Part shown: one piece after another, positions 16,018 to 24,023 of the stretch
How positions within the stretch are numbered: position 1 is the stretch's first letter
Layout of the letters: every line of letters begins with the position of its first letter
Assembly (NCBI GenBank): GCA_945878865.1
Contig: CAMCUD010000006.1
Location: 62,001 to 126,000, forward strand
Direction: 5' to 3'
Origin: Bifidobacterium breve
GTDB lineage: Bacteria > Actinomycetota > Thermoleophilia > Solirubrobacterales > Solirubrobacteraceae
DNA: 64,000 nucleotides
Notes under the pieces: generated by a model
What the model was told of the DNA's origin: nothing
Seen by the model: only the letters and a program-made list of their open reading frames with translations
Database searches by the model: none
Translations under genes and position numbers: made by a program

Positions 16018-16655
16018 ACCAGGCCCGCCTGGTGCGCGACGACCACTGCCTGCACCCGGTCGCGCAGCCCGAGCTTCTGCAGGACGTGGGCGACGTGGGT
16101 CTTCACCGTCGTCTCGCCGATCACGAGCCGCTCGGCGATCTCGCCGTTCGACAGTCCCTCGGCTACCAGCAGCAGGACCTCGTGCTCGCGCGATGTCAGA
16201 TCATCCAGCCCAGCCGGCGCCTCCACCCGTGGAGCCGACGCGAACCGCGCGATCACCCGCCGCGTCACCCCCGGCGACAGCAGCGCGTCACCCGCCGCGA
16301 CCGTCCTGACCGCCGCGATGAGCTGCTCGGGCGGGTCGTCCTTGAGCACGAACCCCGACGCGCCCGAGTGCAGCGCTTCGTAGACGTACTCGTCGAGGTC
16401 GAACGTCGTGAGGATGAGGACGCGCGCGTCGGGGTCCGCGGCGATGATGCGGCGGGTCGCCTCCAGGCCGTCGAGCTCGGGCATCCGGATGTCCATGAGC
16501 ACGACGTCGGGGTCGAACTTCGCCGCGGCGTGCACGGCCTGCAGCCCGGTGCTCGCCTCGGCGACGACCTCGATGTCCGGCTCGTCGCCGAGCAGCATCC
16601 GGAACCCTGCGCGGATCATCGCCTGGTCGTCGACGACCAGCACCCGGATGCTCAC
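16014..16655 (-). CDS. NarL/LuxR-family response regulator
   Basis: A 213-residue two-domain regulator. The receiver domain has the acidic pair VVDDQ, the phosphorylated Asp in [14 protein letters not shown], the switch Thr in LILTTFD and the Lys in FVLKDDPP. A LuxR-type HTH follows ([25 protein letters not shown] ... [19 protein letters not shown]). Its cognate kinase overlaps upstream by four bases. Targets cannot be read from the window. Confidence 0.95.
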   Translation of the reverse strand: MSIRVLVVDDQAMIRAGFRMLLGDEPDIEVVAEASTGLQAVHAAAKFDPDVVLMDIRMPELDGLEATRRIIAADPDARVLILTTFDLDEYVYEALHSGASGFVLKDDPPEQLIAAVRTVAAGDALLSPGVTRRVIARFASAPRVEAPAGLDDLTSREHEVLLLVAEGLSNGEIAERLVIGETTVKTHVAHVLQKLGLRDRVQAVVVAHQAGLV

Positions 16656-17809
16656 GCGTGCGCCCCACCGACCGGGAGCCGGGTGTGCACTTGGAACCCG
16701 CCCTGCTCCCCGGGTCCCGCGGTCATCGATCCGCCGTAGATCTTCACCCGCTCGCGGATGCCGACGAGCCCGTGCCCGCTGCCTCCGCCGTTCCCGCCCC
16801 CCGACCCGTCGTCGCAGACGTCGATGCCGAGCTCGTCGTCGCTGTAACGCAGCACGACGTCCACGCGCCGGGCGTCACCGGAGTGCTTCAGCGCATTGGT
16901 CAGCGCTTCCTGGATGATCCGGTAGGCGGAGAGGTCGACACCGTCAGGCAGCGGATACGGCTCGCCGTCGACGCGCAGCTCGACCGGGAGGCCGGCGCGG
17001 CGCAGCTCCGCGACGAGCGTCTCGAGATGGCCGAGCCCCGGCTGTGGCCCGCGCTCGACCTCGTCGTCCTCGCGCCGCAGTGCGCCGAGCATCCGGCGCA
17101 TCTCGTTCAGCGCGGTGCGGCCTGTCTGCTCGACACCCGTGAGGACCTCGGCGTCGTCGGGCCGGTCCTCCCCGATCCGGCGACGCACGACTCCGGCCTG
17201 GAGCACCATGACGCTGATCGCGTGCGCGACGACGTCGTGCAACTCCCGGGCGATCCGCGCCCGCTCCTCGGCCACGGCGATCCGCGCCGCGCTCTCCCGT
17301 TCGAGCTCGGCCAGCTGCGCCCGCTCCTCGGCGACCTCCACCGCGACCGCGCGCGACCGCTGCGCGAGCCCGCCGAGCCATGCCAGGGCGAACATCAGCG
17401 GGACGACGATGACAGTGCCGTCGAAGTCCGGGGCGTTAAGGACGACGATCGCCGCGCCGCCGACCGTGATCGCCAGCCCGATGCGCCCCTGGCGTTCGTC
17501 ACGCAGGTTCCCGAGGAGGAACGCGGAGACGAGCCCGGCGGCGTACACCGCGGCCGAGGACGTGACGAGATAGCCGTCGACAAGTGACAGCGCCGCGGCG
17601 CCGACCCACAGCGCAGCCGGTGCGGCGAACGGCCATCGGTGCCGCGCGAGCAGCGCGAGGACGAGCGCTGCGTCGCAGGCCGCGGCGACGCCGGTGGGGA
17701 GCGCGATGTCGTCCCGGCGCGCGATCACCTCGATCGCGGCGAGGATCGCGCCGGCCACGACGAGGAGGTCGAGCCCGTGGCGGCGCAGCCATGAGGAAAC
17801 GTGGCGCAC
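16652..17809 (-). CDS. sensor histidine kinase, HisKA_3 type
   Basis: A 385-residue membrane kinase. Four to five hydrophobic helices fill about residues 10-150. A short coiled segment leads to the dimerisation/phosphoacceptor region [23 protein letters not shown] (H is the phosphorylated residue), and a HATPase domain with [16 protein letters not shown] (N box) and [11 protein letters not shown] (G box). No extracytoplasmic sensor domain is present, so signals are sensed in or near the membrane. Start GTG 17809 is preceded at seven bases by TACGGT. Confidence 0.93.
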   Translation of the reverse strand: MRHVSSWLRRHGLDLLVVAGAILAAIEVIARRDDIALPTGVAAACDAALVLALLARHRWPFAAPAALWVGAAALSLVDGYLVTSSAAVYAAGLVSAFLLGNLRDERQGRIGLAITVGGAAIVVLNAPDFDGTVIVVPLMFALAWLGGLAQRSRAVAVEVAEERAQLAELERESAARIAVAEERARIARELHDVVAHAISVMVLQAGVVRRRIGEDRPDDAEVLTGVEQTGRTALNEMRRMLGALRREDDEVERGPQPGLGHLETLVAELRRAGLPVELRVDGEPYPLPDGVDLSAYRIIQEALTNALKHSGDARRVDVVLRYSDDELGIDVCDDGSGGGNGGGSGHGLVGIRERVKIYGGSMTAGPGEQGGFQVHTRLPVGGAHA

Positions 17810-17816
17810 GGCGCCG

Positions 17817-17822
17817 ACCGTA
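17817..17822 (-). promoter_or_regulatory. -10 box of a leaderless promoter (histidine kinase gene)
   Basis: On the minus strand TACGGT stands seven bases before the GTG at 17809. This supports transcription of the kinase-regulator-glycosylase run from the start codon. Confidence 0.45.
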
Positions 17823-17917
17823 CACCCGCTCCGACGGCCCCGCCTCCTTCTCGAGGAGGAGATCGAATCGGCCGCGCCGATGACGACAGGCGCGGCGTGC
17901 GCGCGGACGATCACGGC

Positions 17918-18688
17918 ATGGTCGCCACCGCCGAGATCGCCACCGGGCGCCCTGTGCGCCAGCTCACCGTCCTGCAGGTCCTGGGGGTGTGGGCCGCCGC
18001 CGCGCTGCCGATGGCGGCACTGGCGTGGATCGTCACGCCGCTCGTCGCCGATCAGCTCGACGGTCCGGCGCCGCTCTCCCGCGCGCTCATCGTCGCGATG
18101 ACCGCCGGTCTCGTGTGGCAGGGCGTGCTCGTGGCGATCCTCGTCCGGCGCGAACAGGGGACGCTGCGCTGGGCGGTGCTCCGCGACGCGCTGTGGCTGC
18201 GCTCCCCGGTCGATCCGAAGACCGGCCGGCGCGGCGGCCGGGTCTGGCTGGTCCTCATCCCGCTGATCCTGCTGTTCGGCATCGAGGAACTGCTGCCGTC
18301 GTTCCCCGCGCCGTCGGCGCGCGACCTCGCGGCGTTCCTCGACTCCACGGCGGGCCACGCGATCTTCGACGGCAGCTGGGCCTGGTTCGCCGTGATCGTC
18401 GTGATGGTGCTGTTCAACACCGTGCTCGGCGAGGAGCTGCTCTTCCGCGGCTACCTGCTTCCCCGTATGGCCGACGCGTTCGGCCGCGGCGACTGGCTCG
18501 CCAACGGGGTGCTGTTCGCGCTGTACCACCTGCACGCGCCGTGGGCGATCCCGTGGACGGTGATCGACGCGTTCGTGCTGGCGTGGCCGACGAAGCACTA
18601 CCGGAGCGCGTGGCTCGGGATCATCGTGCACAGCACGCAGAGCCTGGTGATCCTGGGTGCGGTGCTGGCGGTGGTCCTGGGAGGATGA
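17918..18688 (+). CDS. CPBP-family intramembrane metalloprotease
   Basis: A 256-residue protein with about seven transmembrane helices and the motifs of the CPBP (CAAX protease/bacteriocin-processing, Rce1-like) family: GEELLFRGYLLPRM (EExxxR), LFALYHLHAPW (second motif His) and GIIVHST (third motif). These residues form a Glu/His catalytic centre in the membrane. Bacterial members have roles in bacteriocin immunity or protein processing, but the substrate is unknown. The start is ATG 17918; no good ribosome-binding site is visible. The next gene follows after four bases. Confidence 0.85.
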   Translation: MVATAEIATGRPVRQLTVLQVLGVWAAAALPMAALAWIVTPLVADQLDGPAPLSRALIVAMTAGLVWQGVLVAILVRREQGTLRWAVLRDALWLRSPVDPKTGRRGGRVWLVLIPLILLFGIEELLPSFPAPSARDLAAFLDSTAGHAIFDGSWAWFAVIVVMVLFNTVLGEELLFRGYLLPRMADAFGRGDWLANGVLFALYHLHAPWAIPWTVIDAFVLAWPTKHYRSAWLGIIVHSTQSLVILGAVLAVVLGG

Positions 18689-18692
18689 GGAC

Positions 18693-19526
18693 ATGCCCGA
18701 AAGCAGCGTGCGCCGCGTCATTCCGCTCATCCTCGGCTGGGAGCACCTGCCGCGTGCGTTCTCCCTGCACGGCGACCAGAGCGGCGAGTTCCTCGTCGAG
18801 CCCGTCCCCGCGCTGCTGCTCGACACCGACGACGGCTGGACGCTGATCGACGTCGGGATGAACGCCCCGCTCATCCGCGACCCGTACCTCTACCAGCGCC
18901 TGCACGGCCGCAACGGGCTGATCCGCCCGATTCTCCCCGCGGGCGACGAGGCGGTCGTCGACGCGCTCGCCCAGTGGGATGTCGAGATCGGCGACATCAC
19001 CCGTATCTACCTCTCACACCTGCACAACGACCACGCCGGGTCGCTGCGGCTGTTCGAGGCGAAGGTGCCGGTCTGGGTCAACCGCGCGGAGTACGACTAC
19101 GCGATGACGCACCCTGGCCCCGAGCAGCACGGGATGTTCCGCATCGACTACGACGACCCCGAGATCGAGTGGAACTTCATCTACGGCGACGTCGAGCTGG
19201 CGCCGGGGATCTTCGCCTTCGACACGCCCGGCCATACGCCCGGGCACATGAGCTTCGTCATCGAGACGAAGGACGGCGAGGGCTGGGTCTTCGCCTACGA
19301 CGCCGGTGACCTGACCGAGAACTTCGAGCAGGAGATCTCACCGGGCGGGCTCATCGCGTCGACGCCCGAGCAGGGGCTCGCGTCGGTCATGCGGGTGAAG
19401 GAGATCGCCGCGGAGCGCGGCTTTCCGATCATTCCCGGCCACGATCCGGTCGTGTGGCCGGAGCTCATTCGCAAGGCGGGTGGGACGCCTCCGGAGTTCC
19501 CGGCTGGCGCGCTCGAGTCAGTCTGA
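18693..19526 (+). CDS. metallo-beta-lactamase-fold hydrolase, N-acyl homoserine lactonase-like
   Basis: A 277-residue MBL-fold enzyme with the dinuclear zinc motif YLSHLHNDHAGSL (HxHxDH), a later histidine in FDTPGHTPGHMSF, the bridging Asp in FAYDAGDLTENF and the final His in IIPGHDPVVWP. The layout is that of the AHL-lactonase/AttM branch, so lactone ring opening is possible, but MBL-fold substrates diverge widely. A strong ribosome-binding site (GGAGGATGAG) precedes ATG 18693. Its last nine bases overlap the convergent padR-type gene. Confidence 0.85.
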   Translation: MPESSVRRVIPLILGWEHLPRAFSLHGDQSGEFLVEPVPALLLDTDDGWTLIDVGMNAPLIRDPYLYQRLHGRNGLIRPILPAGDEAVVDALAQWDVEIGDITRIYLSHLHNDHAGSLRLFEAKVPVWVNRAEYDYAMTHPGPEQHGMFRIDYDDPEIEWNFIYGDVELAPGIFAFDTPGHTPGHMSFVIETKDGEGWVFAYDAGDLTENFEQEISPGGLIASTPEQGLASVMRVKEIAAERGFPIIPGHDPVVWPELIRKAGGTPPEFPAGALESV

Positions 19527-20054
19527 CCCCAGCTCGCGCTCGACCTCATCAAGCCACTCCAGCTGCGCCCGCAGCGACCGCCGCCCGTAGTCGTCGACCA
19601 GCCGCAGGTATCGCGCCCGGTGGGGGATCGCCTTCGCGCGCTCCTCCATCGCGTCGATCTCCGCGAGTCCCGCCTCGAGCTCCGCCCGCATCGCTGAGAG
19701 GCTCTCGAGGACCGTCGCATCGTCGGAGAAGTCGGCCGCGAGGAGCCGGATGATCCCCTCGTGCTGCACGCGCGGCGGCCCGGTCGGTTCGGCGATCCAC
19801 GACGAGAGCGCGCTGCGCCCCTCGTCGGTCAGCTCGTAGTGCGTGCGCGCGCGGGTCTTCCCCGGCTCGGTGCGCGCGGTGAGGAAGCCGAGCTTCGCCA
19901 GGCGCTTGGGCTCGGCGTAGAAGTGGCTCTCGGAGGTCGTCCAGAACATCGAGCCCTCGCGCATCATCCGGACGATGTCGTGCGGGCCCGCGCCGCCGCG
20001 GCCGACGAGCGCGAGGACGACATAGGAGAACGGGGTGAGGCGCGGTCTTGACAT
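19518..20054 (-). CDS. PadR-family transcriptional regulator
   Basis: A 178-residue regulator with the PadR winged helix (LTPFSYVVLALVGRGGAGPHDIVRMM, SHFYAEPKRLAKLGFLTART, THYELTDEGRSALSSWI) and the Vir-like C-terminal dimerisation helices (residues 100-178). PadR proteins usually repress the neighbouring gene and their own. Two operator-like palindromes at 20055-20071 and 20079-20095 lie between its start and that of the divergent cupin gene, so mutual repression is likely. Confidence 0.92.
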   Translation of the reverse strand: MSRPRLTPFSYVVLALVGRGGAGPHDIVRMMREGSMFWTTSESHFYAEPKRLAKLGFLTARTEPGKTRARTHYELTDEGRSALSSWIAEPTGPPRVQHEGIIRLLAADFSDDATVLESLSAMRAELEAGLAEIDAMEERAKAIPHRARYLRLVDDYGRRSLRAQLEWLDEVERELGSD

Positions 20055-20071
20055 AGCTCCATCCTGGAGGT
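20055..20071. promoter_or_regulatory. PadR-type operator, copy 1
   Basis: AGCTCCATCCTGGAGGT is an imperfect dyad directly next to the regulator's ATG. It is 24 bases, about two helical turns, from copy 2 at 20079-20095. The AT-rich TTATAAATAG that includes a likely -10 region lies between the two. Confidence 0.6.
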
Positions 20072-20078
20072 TATAAAT

Positions 20079-20095
20079 AGCTCCATGATGGAGCT
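20079..20095. promoter_or_regulatory. PadR-type operator, copy 2
   Basis: AGCTCCATGATGGAGCT is a perfect dyad with a single central base. It covers the start codon of the cupin gene (ATG 20085), so binding would block both transcription and access to the start. Confidence 0.65.
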
Positions 20096-20567
20096 TACCC
20101 ACACTCATACATCCATTCCGCAGCCGACCCGTGTGGACCCGCCCGAGGACCGCTGGTTCATCGACAGTCGCGTCCGGATTCACGCGGACGGCCTCGTCGA
20201 GCAGTGGGGTCCGAAGGGCGACATGCCGCCGCTGCACGTCCACCACCACGAGGAGGAGACGTTCCATGTCCTCGAGGGCGAGCTGACGCTCTTCTACGGC
20301 GACCAGCAGGTCACCGCGTCGGCGGGCTCGACCGTCGTCGCGCCGCGCGGGATCCCCCACACGTACTGCGTGGAGTCCACGACCGCGCACTGGCTCCTCG
20401 TCACGCCGTCGGCGGAGTTCTCGTCGTTCGTCGCCGACATGTCGGAACCGGCGCCGGCGGCCGAGCTTCCGCCTCGCGGCCGGCCGGCCGATCCGGCGGC
20501 GCTCGGCGCGCGCGCGGCGCAGGCGGGCATCGAGATCCTCGGCCCTCCCGGGGCGCTGCCCGCCTGA
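20085..20567 (+). CDS. cupin-domain protein
   Basis: A 160-residue protein with one cupin barrel. The metal-binding motif is HVHHHEEETFHVLEGEL (His, His, Glu spacing), and the second motif is PRGIPHTYCVE. Such proteins include quercetin dioxygenase-like enzymes and small metabolite-binding proteins; nothing fixes the reaction. Two adjacent ATG codons (20085 and 20088) could start it. It is divergent from the PadR gene and carries a PadR operator across its start, which points to a repressed, inducible function such as detoxification. Confidence 0.85.
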   Translation: MMELTHTHTSIPQPTRVDPPEDRWFIDSRVRIHADGLVEQWGPKGDMPPLHVHHHEEETFHVLEGELTLFYGDQQVTASAGSTVVAPRGIPHTYCVESTTAHWLLVTPSAEFSSFVADMSEPAPAAELPPRGRPADPAALGARAAQAGIEILGPPGALPA

Positions 20568-20585
20568 TCGAAGTCCGTGCGTCAC

Positions 20586-20640
20586 GCGGGGGAAGCCGGG
20601 GTACGAGCGGGCGCATCATGGTCCGCCCGCCTTCCCCCGC
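20586..20640 (+). promoter_or_regulatory. inverted repeat enclosing a start codon
   Basis: GCGGGGGAAGCCGGG (20586-20600) and CCCGCCTTCCCCCGC (20626-20640) pair with one mismatch. The loop contains the ATG at 20618 of the secreted protein gene, so an RNA fold here would affect translation. Confidence 0.4.
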
Positions 20641-21139
20641 AATGATCGTCGCGTGCCTCGCGCTCGCCGTCTCGCTCGGCGGCACCGGCTACGCCGCGGT
20701 GACGCTCCCCGAGAAGAGCGTCGGCCGCAAGCAGATCCGCAATGGCGCGGTGGGGAACCTGCAGATTCGCGCGGGCGCGATCACCGCGGACAAGCTGCGG
20801 GCGAACGTCGTGACGAGCGCGAAGATCCGCGACCGGAGCATCGCGTCGAAGGACCTCGCGAAGGGCGTGGTGCCGGTCACGGTGACGTCGTTGAAGCAGG
20901 CAAGCGGCGAGGCCGTCGCCCCCGGCGCCGTGGGAGCGGTGAGCGCGCAGTGCCCCGAGGGCCAGCGCGCGACGGGCGGTGGCGGCGGGTTCGCTGGACC
21001 GCCGACGACGAACGACAACCTCGTCGACTCGCTGCCCGTCGGCGACGAGCGGCCGGCGGTGCGCTGGCGCGTGAGCCTGTTCAACGGCGGGACGGCGCCG
21101 CGGACGCCGGTCGTCTACGTCATCTGCAGCTCGCGGTAG
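20618..21139 (+). CDS. secreted or membrane-anchored repeat protein of Solirubrobacterales type
   Basis: A 173-residue protein. One N-terminal hydrophobic helix (about residues 7-27) is followed by short degenerate repeats of the type SVGRKQIRNGAVGNLQIRAG, ITADKLRANVVTSAKIRDRS, then by a C-terminal domain with cysteines (AQCPEGQRATGGGGGFAGP and VYVICSSR). This design recurs many times in Solirubrobacterales genomes and has no known function. The ATG lies in the loop of a 15-base inverted repeat (20586-20600 and 20626-20640). Confidence 0.65.
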   Translation: MVRPPSPAMIVACLALAVSLGGTGYAAVTLPEKSVGRKQIRNGAVGNLQIRAGAITADKLRANVVTSAKIRDRSIASKDLAKGVVPVTVTSLKQASGEAVAPGAVGAVSAQCPEGQRATGGGGGFAGPPTTNDNLVDSLPVGDERPAVRWRVSLFNGGTAPRTPVVYVICSSR

Positions 21140-21142
21140 CGC

Positions 21143-21544
21143 TCAGCCGCGCGCGAGATACTCCTCGTCGGTGACGTGGTCACCCCACGAGGCGGCGGAA
21201 TGGCCCTCGTCGACCTCGTTGAGGGCGAGGTGGACCATGAACCGCTCCGGCGTCGCGCCGTGCCAGTGGTCCTCGTCGGGCTCGAAGAACACGCGGTCGC
21301 CGGGGCGGATGACCTCGATCGGCCCGCCGCGCTTCTGGCAGAGGCCGACGCCCTCGGTGACGTAGATCGTCTGGCCGAGCGGATGCGTGTGCCAGGCCGT
21401 GCGGGCGCCTGGGGTGAAGTGCACGAGGTTGGCCTGGACGCGCGACTGGGTCGGCTCGGAGGCGACGGCGTCGATGTAGACGTCGCCGGTGAACCACTCG
21501 GCGGGGCCCTTCATCGTGTCGATGCTGCTGCGGGTGATGATCAT
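21143..21544 (-). CDS. cupin-domain protein (carboxymuconolactone-decarboxylase-associated type)
   Basis: A 133-residue single-domain cupin. The metal site reads ARTAWHTHPLGQTIYVTEGVG and the second motif DRVFFEPDEDHWHGATPERFMVHLAL. This WHxHPxGQ...EDHWHGA pattern is typical of small cupins often annotated as carboxymuconolactone decarboxylase-associated; the activity is unproven. It stands alone and is convergent with the preceding secreted protein gene (3-base gap). It is the last GC-typical gene before the lower-GC island. Confidence 0.85.
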   Translation of the reverse strand: MIITRSSIDTMKGPAEWFTGDVYIDAVASEPTQSRVQANLVHFTPGARTAWHTHPLGQTIYVTEGVGLCQKRGGPIEVIRPGDRVFFEPDEDHWHGATPERFMVHLALNEVDEGHSAASWGDHVTDEEYLARG

Positions 21545-21875
21545 GGGCGGTCCTTGGGTGGGCAGTCAGCCGTGCGACAAGGGCCCTGTATGGGACTGGT
21601 GCGGCGATGGTGGCGAACACCGTCGAGCGTTTTGTCGGCGACCGTAATAGAGCGGTGCAGGACGCGTGGTTGGTCGGGGTGATCCGTCTTGGTGCGCCAC
21701 CGAACAATTGCCTCGCCAACGGTTCTTGCGATGGCTCGTATAGGGGCGACCAGGCTGCTGTGGTCGTGACAGGTTCACTCACTGCGTGCCGCGACGCGGC
21801 ACGATGGGTTCTTCGCTTCACTGTGGAAGGGCAAGATCGCGAGCTCTAACGAGCCGAGGCAGACCTCACGGACCC
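21545..21875. other. lower-GC intergenic stretch at the island edge, no gene recognised
   Basis: These 331 bases are noticeably richer in A and T than the rest of the window. Short open frames exist on both strands (for example 21607-21849 forward), but none has recognisable domains, a ribosome-binding site or plausible composition. No direct repeat, tRNA end or integrase is visible that would mark an attachment site. It is probably the downstream flank of the defence-type island. Confidence 0.5.
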
Positions 21876-22505
21876 CTACGAGCTCCGAATCGAATCCACA
21901 AGCTTCCAGACCCCGCTGCTCGGACTCGTCCAGAGCGGCGAGCCATCGCCGTGATGCTTCGCTTCGAGTCTGATAGCTCGAGTCTTGGCCGTGGCGTATG
22001 CGTCTCCGAGTTGCTCCAGGGCTTGGTCGGAAAGCGTCTTCTGGCAGCCCGTGTAGTGCTCTGATCGTCGTTGCGCTTCTCGTCTATCCAGCTGTGCGGT
22101 CTGATCGGCGAAATGCAAAACGAACCAGAGCTCGACACAAGGACTGGAGACGGCCAACCCGATTCCATTGTCTGAGGCCATGTTGCGAACCTCATGGAGG
22201 TTCGGGTGTTCGTCGACATCGAACATGCACCACACCTCGTCATAGGCGCGACCCCCGCCACGCCGCGCTTCCCTTTCACTCCGTCGCTTGGCGTCAGCGG
22301 CCCGGTCGATCAGGCTGCGCGGTGTGCCTCGGAACGGATCGACCCGCACATTCACCTGAGTGCGATGAAGCCGATGCCAATAGACGAGGTAGTCCTCTTC
22401 AGTCCGAAGGCCCTCGACGAAGACGAGTATGTCCTTGCGAATCGCGTTCTTGGTGACCGCGCGGTGAGGCGGGCCCCCGCGCCTAGCTCTCTTCGTCGAC
22501 GCCAT
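21876..22505 (-). CDS. RloB-like protein, probable TOPRIM-type nuclease partner
   Basis: A 209-residue protein with the layout of the RloB family: an N-terminal basic segment, ILVFVEGLRTEEDYLVYW (the Glu of a TOPRIM-like motif), YDEVWCMFDVDEHPN (DxD) and SSPCVELWFVLHF, then a helical C-terminus. RloB genes were first noted next to restriction-modification genes and pair with an AAA ATPase, as here. A nuclease or RNA/DNA-cleaving effector of an abortive defence system is the likely role, inferred from family context. Start ATG 22505 lies 23 bases inside the ATPase gene's 3' end. Base use is clearly lower in GC than the flanks. Confidence 0.78.
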   Translation of the reverse strand: MASTKRARRGGPPHRAVTKNAIRKDILVFVEGLRTEEDYLVYWHRLHRTQVNVRVDPFRGTPRSLIDRAADAKRRSEREARRGGGRAYDEVWCMFDVDEHPNLHEVRNMASDNGIGLAVSSPCVELWFVLHFADQTAQLDRREAQRRSEHYTGCQKTLSDQALEQLGDAYATAKTRAIRLEAKHHGDGSPLWTSPSSGVWKLVDSIRSS

Positions 22506-23874
22506 TGGTGGTGGTCATGGCTGCAAGGGCACGCATTCGCGGGCGTGACACGATTGGAGTCGCCCCATAGCGGCCGGCCAAGTATCGACGTTCGACCGCT
22601 TCGCCCTTTCGCGGATCAAGGTCCGTGAGCGGGTACAAGCGTGACGCCCCGTCGTCGGTCTTCTCCGTGAACCAGATCTGGTCACGTCCGAGGAGTCGTC
22701 GCTCGTTGTCGCCGCCTGCTCGGGAAGCGGCAGACTCGCCAAGGATGGTCGTGTCATGCGAGTTGAAGATCAGTTGGGCGCGCCGGGGATTGCTGATCGG
22801 ATCTTGGAACAGCGCGACCAGATTCGCGACGAGGACGGGGTGTAGGCTTGCATCGAGTTCGTCCGCGAGCAGCACGGAACCGTCCGCCAACGACTTCAAC
22901 ACAGGTCCCACAAGGCCTAGCCAGACGAGCGTGCCGAGAGACTCATCGGTTGTGGCAAACTCGACGTCCTCGTGCTGGCCACGGTGGAGAAGCTGCATTC
23001 CGTAGGTCTCGTCAAACCGCAGTCGTGCCTCTTCAGACGGCTTCTCCGCCTCTTCCTCTCCCATCAGGATGCGCATTGCGCGTTCGAGCCGGTCCCGAAC
23101 CTTTGGGCTGAGTTCTCGCTTGACCGCGCCAGTAATCCCTAGGTCAGCGATTCGTAGGAACTCCAGAACCCTGCCCCGGTGGCGCGGATCATCGAGCATG
23201 GTTGTAGTCAGCGCCTGTCGAACGCTCCGACTCTCGGCCTCGGCCAGAACGAGATTTCGCTCAAACCATGAATAGAGGGGAAGGAGGATCGGATGGTTGG
23301 CCGAGGCTGCTGTGGACAAGAACAGCGCGTTTGGGCGCAGCAGGCCGACGACCGCCTTTGTCCGGGAGCGCTCGACCGTGCCGACATCCACATGGTCGCC
23401 ATCTCGTGAGAAGAGAAGAACCGCGCGGCCCTTAGGAAAACGAATCGCCCACTCCTCAATCACATGGTCGCGATCCACAACGAACCCGTAGCGGTGGCGT
23501 ACTCCCTCAAGCACCATGTCGACTTCGAACGTTGATGGCGCATCTGCGGACTCAGGATCGAGCCGGAACGGCTTTTGCGGGAGCTTGCCCGTCGGGCTTC
23601 CGTGGCGGAAGGAGTGGAGAACGAGCGTGCGCATGTCCGCTAGGGCTCGGAGCACATTGCTCTTGCCCGACGCATTAGCGCCAAAGAGCCCGGCTGCGGG
23701 CAGCACATCGATTGGCTTTCCGCCCTCCCGCCAAGCGACGGAACGGCGGGCCTCTGGTTCCGATAGGGCGGTGGCGAGTAGCGACAGGTGAAACTCGTCT
23801 CGGAACGATCGGATGTTCCTCCCGTTGAAAGCCAGCAGGGCGGAACCTCGGTAGCTGGTTTCGCTTGGATCCAC
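22483..23874 (-). CDS. AAA-family ATPase (AAA_15/AAA_21, RloA-like), probable phage-defence sensor
   Basis: A 463-residue SMC/OLD-like ATPase. It begins with FNGRNIRSFRDEFHLSLLA, has Walker A GLFGANASGKSNVLRAL, a signature-like region around residue 330, Walker B SVLLADELDASLHPVLVANL and the switch histidine in IFNSHDTTIL. This is the class found with RloB and in OLD, PARIS-like and Septu-like defence pairs. No C-terminal nuclease domain is fused; the separate RloB-like gene overlaps it. Start GTG 23874 is the first in-frame start. The 149-base upstream gap is AT-rich and probably carries the promoter. Confidence 0.85.
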   Translation of the reverse strand: MDPSETSYRGSALLAFNGRNIRSFRDEFHLSLLATALSEPEARRSVAWREGGKPIDVLPAAGLFGANASGKSNVLRALADMRTLVLHSFRHGSPTGKLPQKPFRLDPESADAPSTFEVDMVLEGVRHRYGFVVDRDHVIEEWAIRFPKGRAVLLFSRDGDHVDVGTVERSRTKAVVGLLRPNALFLSTAASANHPILLPLYSWFERNLVLAEAESRSVRQALTTTMLDDPRHRGRVLEFLRIADLGITGAVKRELSPKVRDRLERAMRILMGEEEAEKPSEEARLRFDETYGMQLLHRGQHEDVEFATTDESLGTLVWLGLVGPVLKSLADGSVLLADELDASLHPVLVANLVALFQDPISNPRRAQLIFNSHDTTILGESAASRAGGDNERRLLGRDQIWFTEKTDDGASRLYPLTDLDPRKGEAVERRYLAGRYGATPIVSRPRMRALAAMTTTNGVDEES

Positions 23875-24023
23875 TGTTGTCGCCCCCCGACGCGTAAAGT
23901 TGACGATTACGGAGCCTACTAAGCCCCTATATCGACCGCTTCACGACAATATCGCAGAAGATCCGCAGAAAGTCGCACGAAGCCGCGCATGTCTGAGGCG
24001 AGAGACCCGGAATCCCCTCCGCG
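23875..24023. other. AT-rich upstream region of the ATPase/RloB pair
   Basis: These 149 bases separate the allophanate hydrolase stop from the ATPase start. They contain several AT-rich hexamers (for example TATATC near 23930 and ATATCG near 23950), but I could not fix a spaced -35/-10 pair. No terminator hairpin for either neighbour is evident. Confidence 0.4.

Noticed and set aside
21876-23874. A PARIS or Gabija system
   Set aside because: The small protein looks RloB-like rather than the DUF4435 AriB protein, and there is no UvrD-type helicase, so only a related ATPase/TOPRIM-type pair can be claimed.
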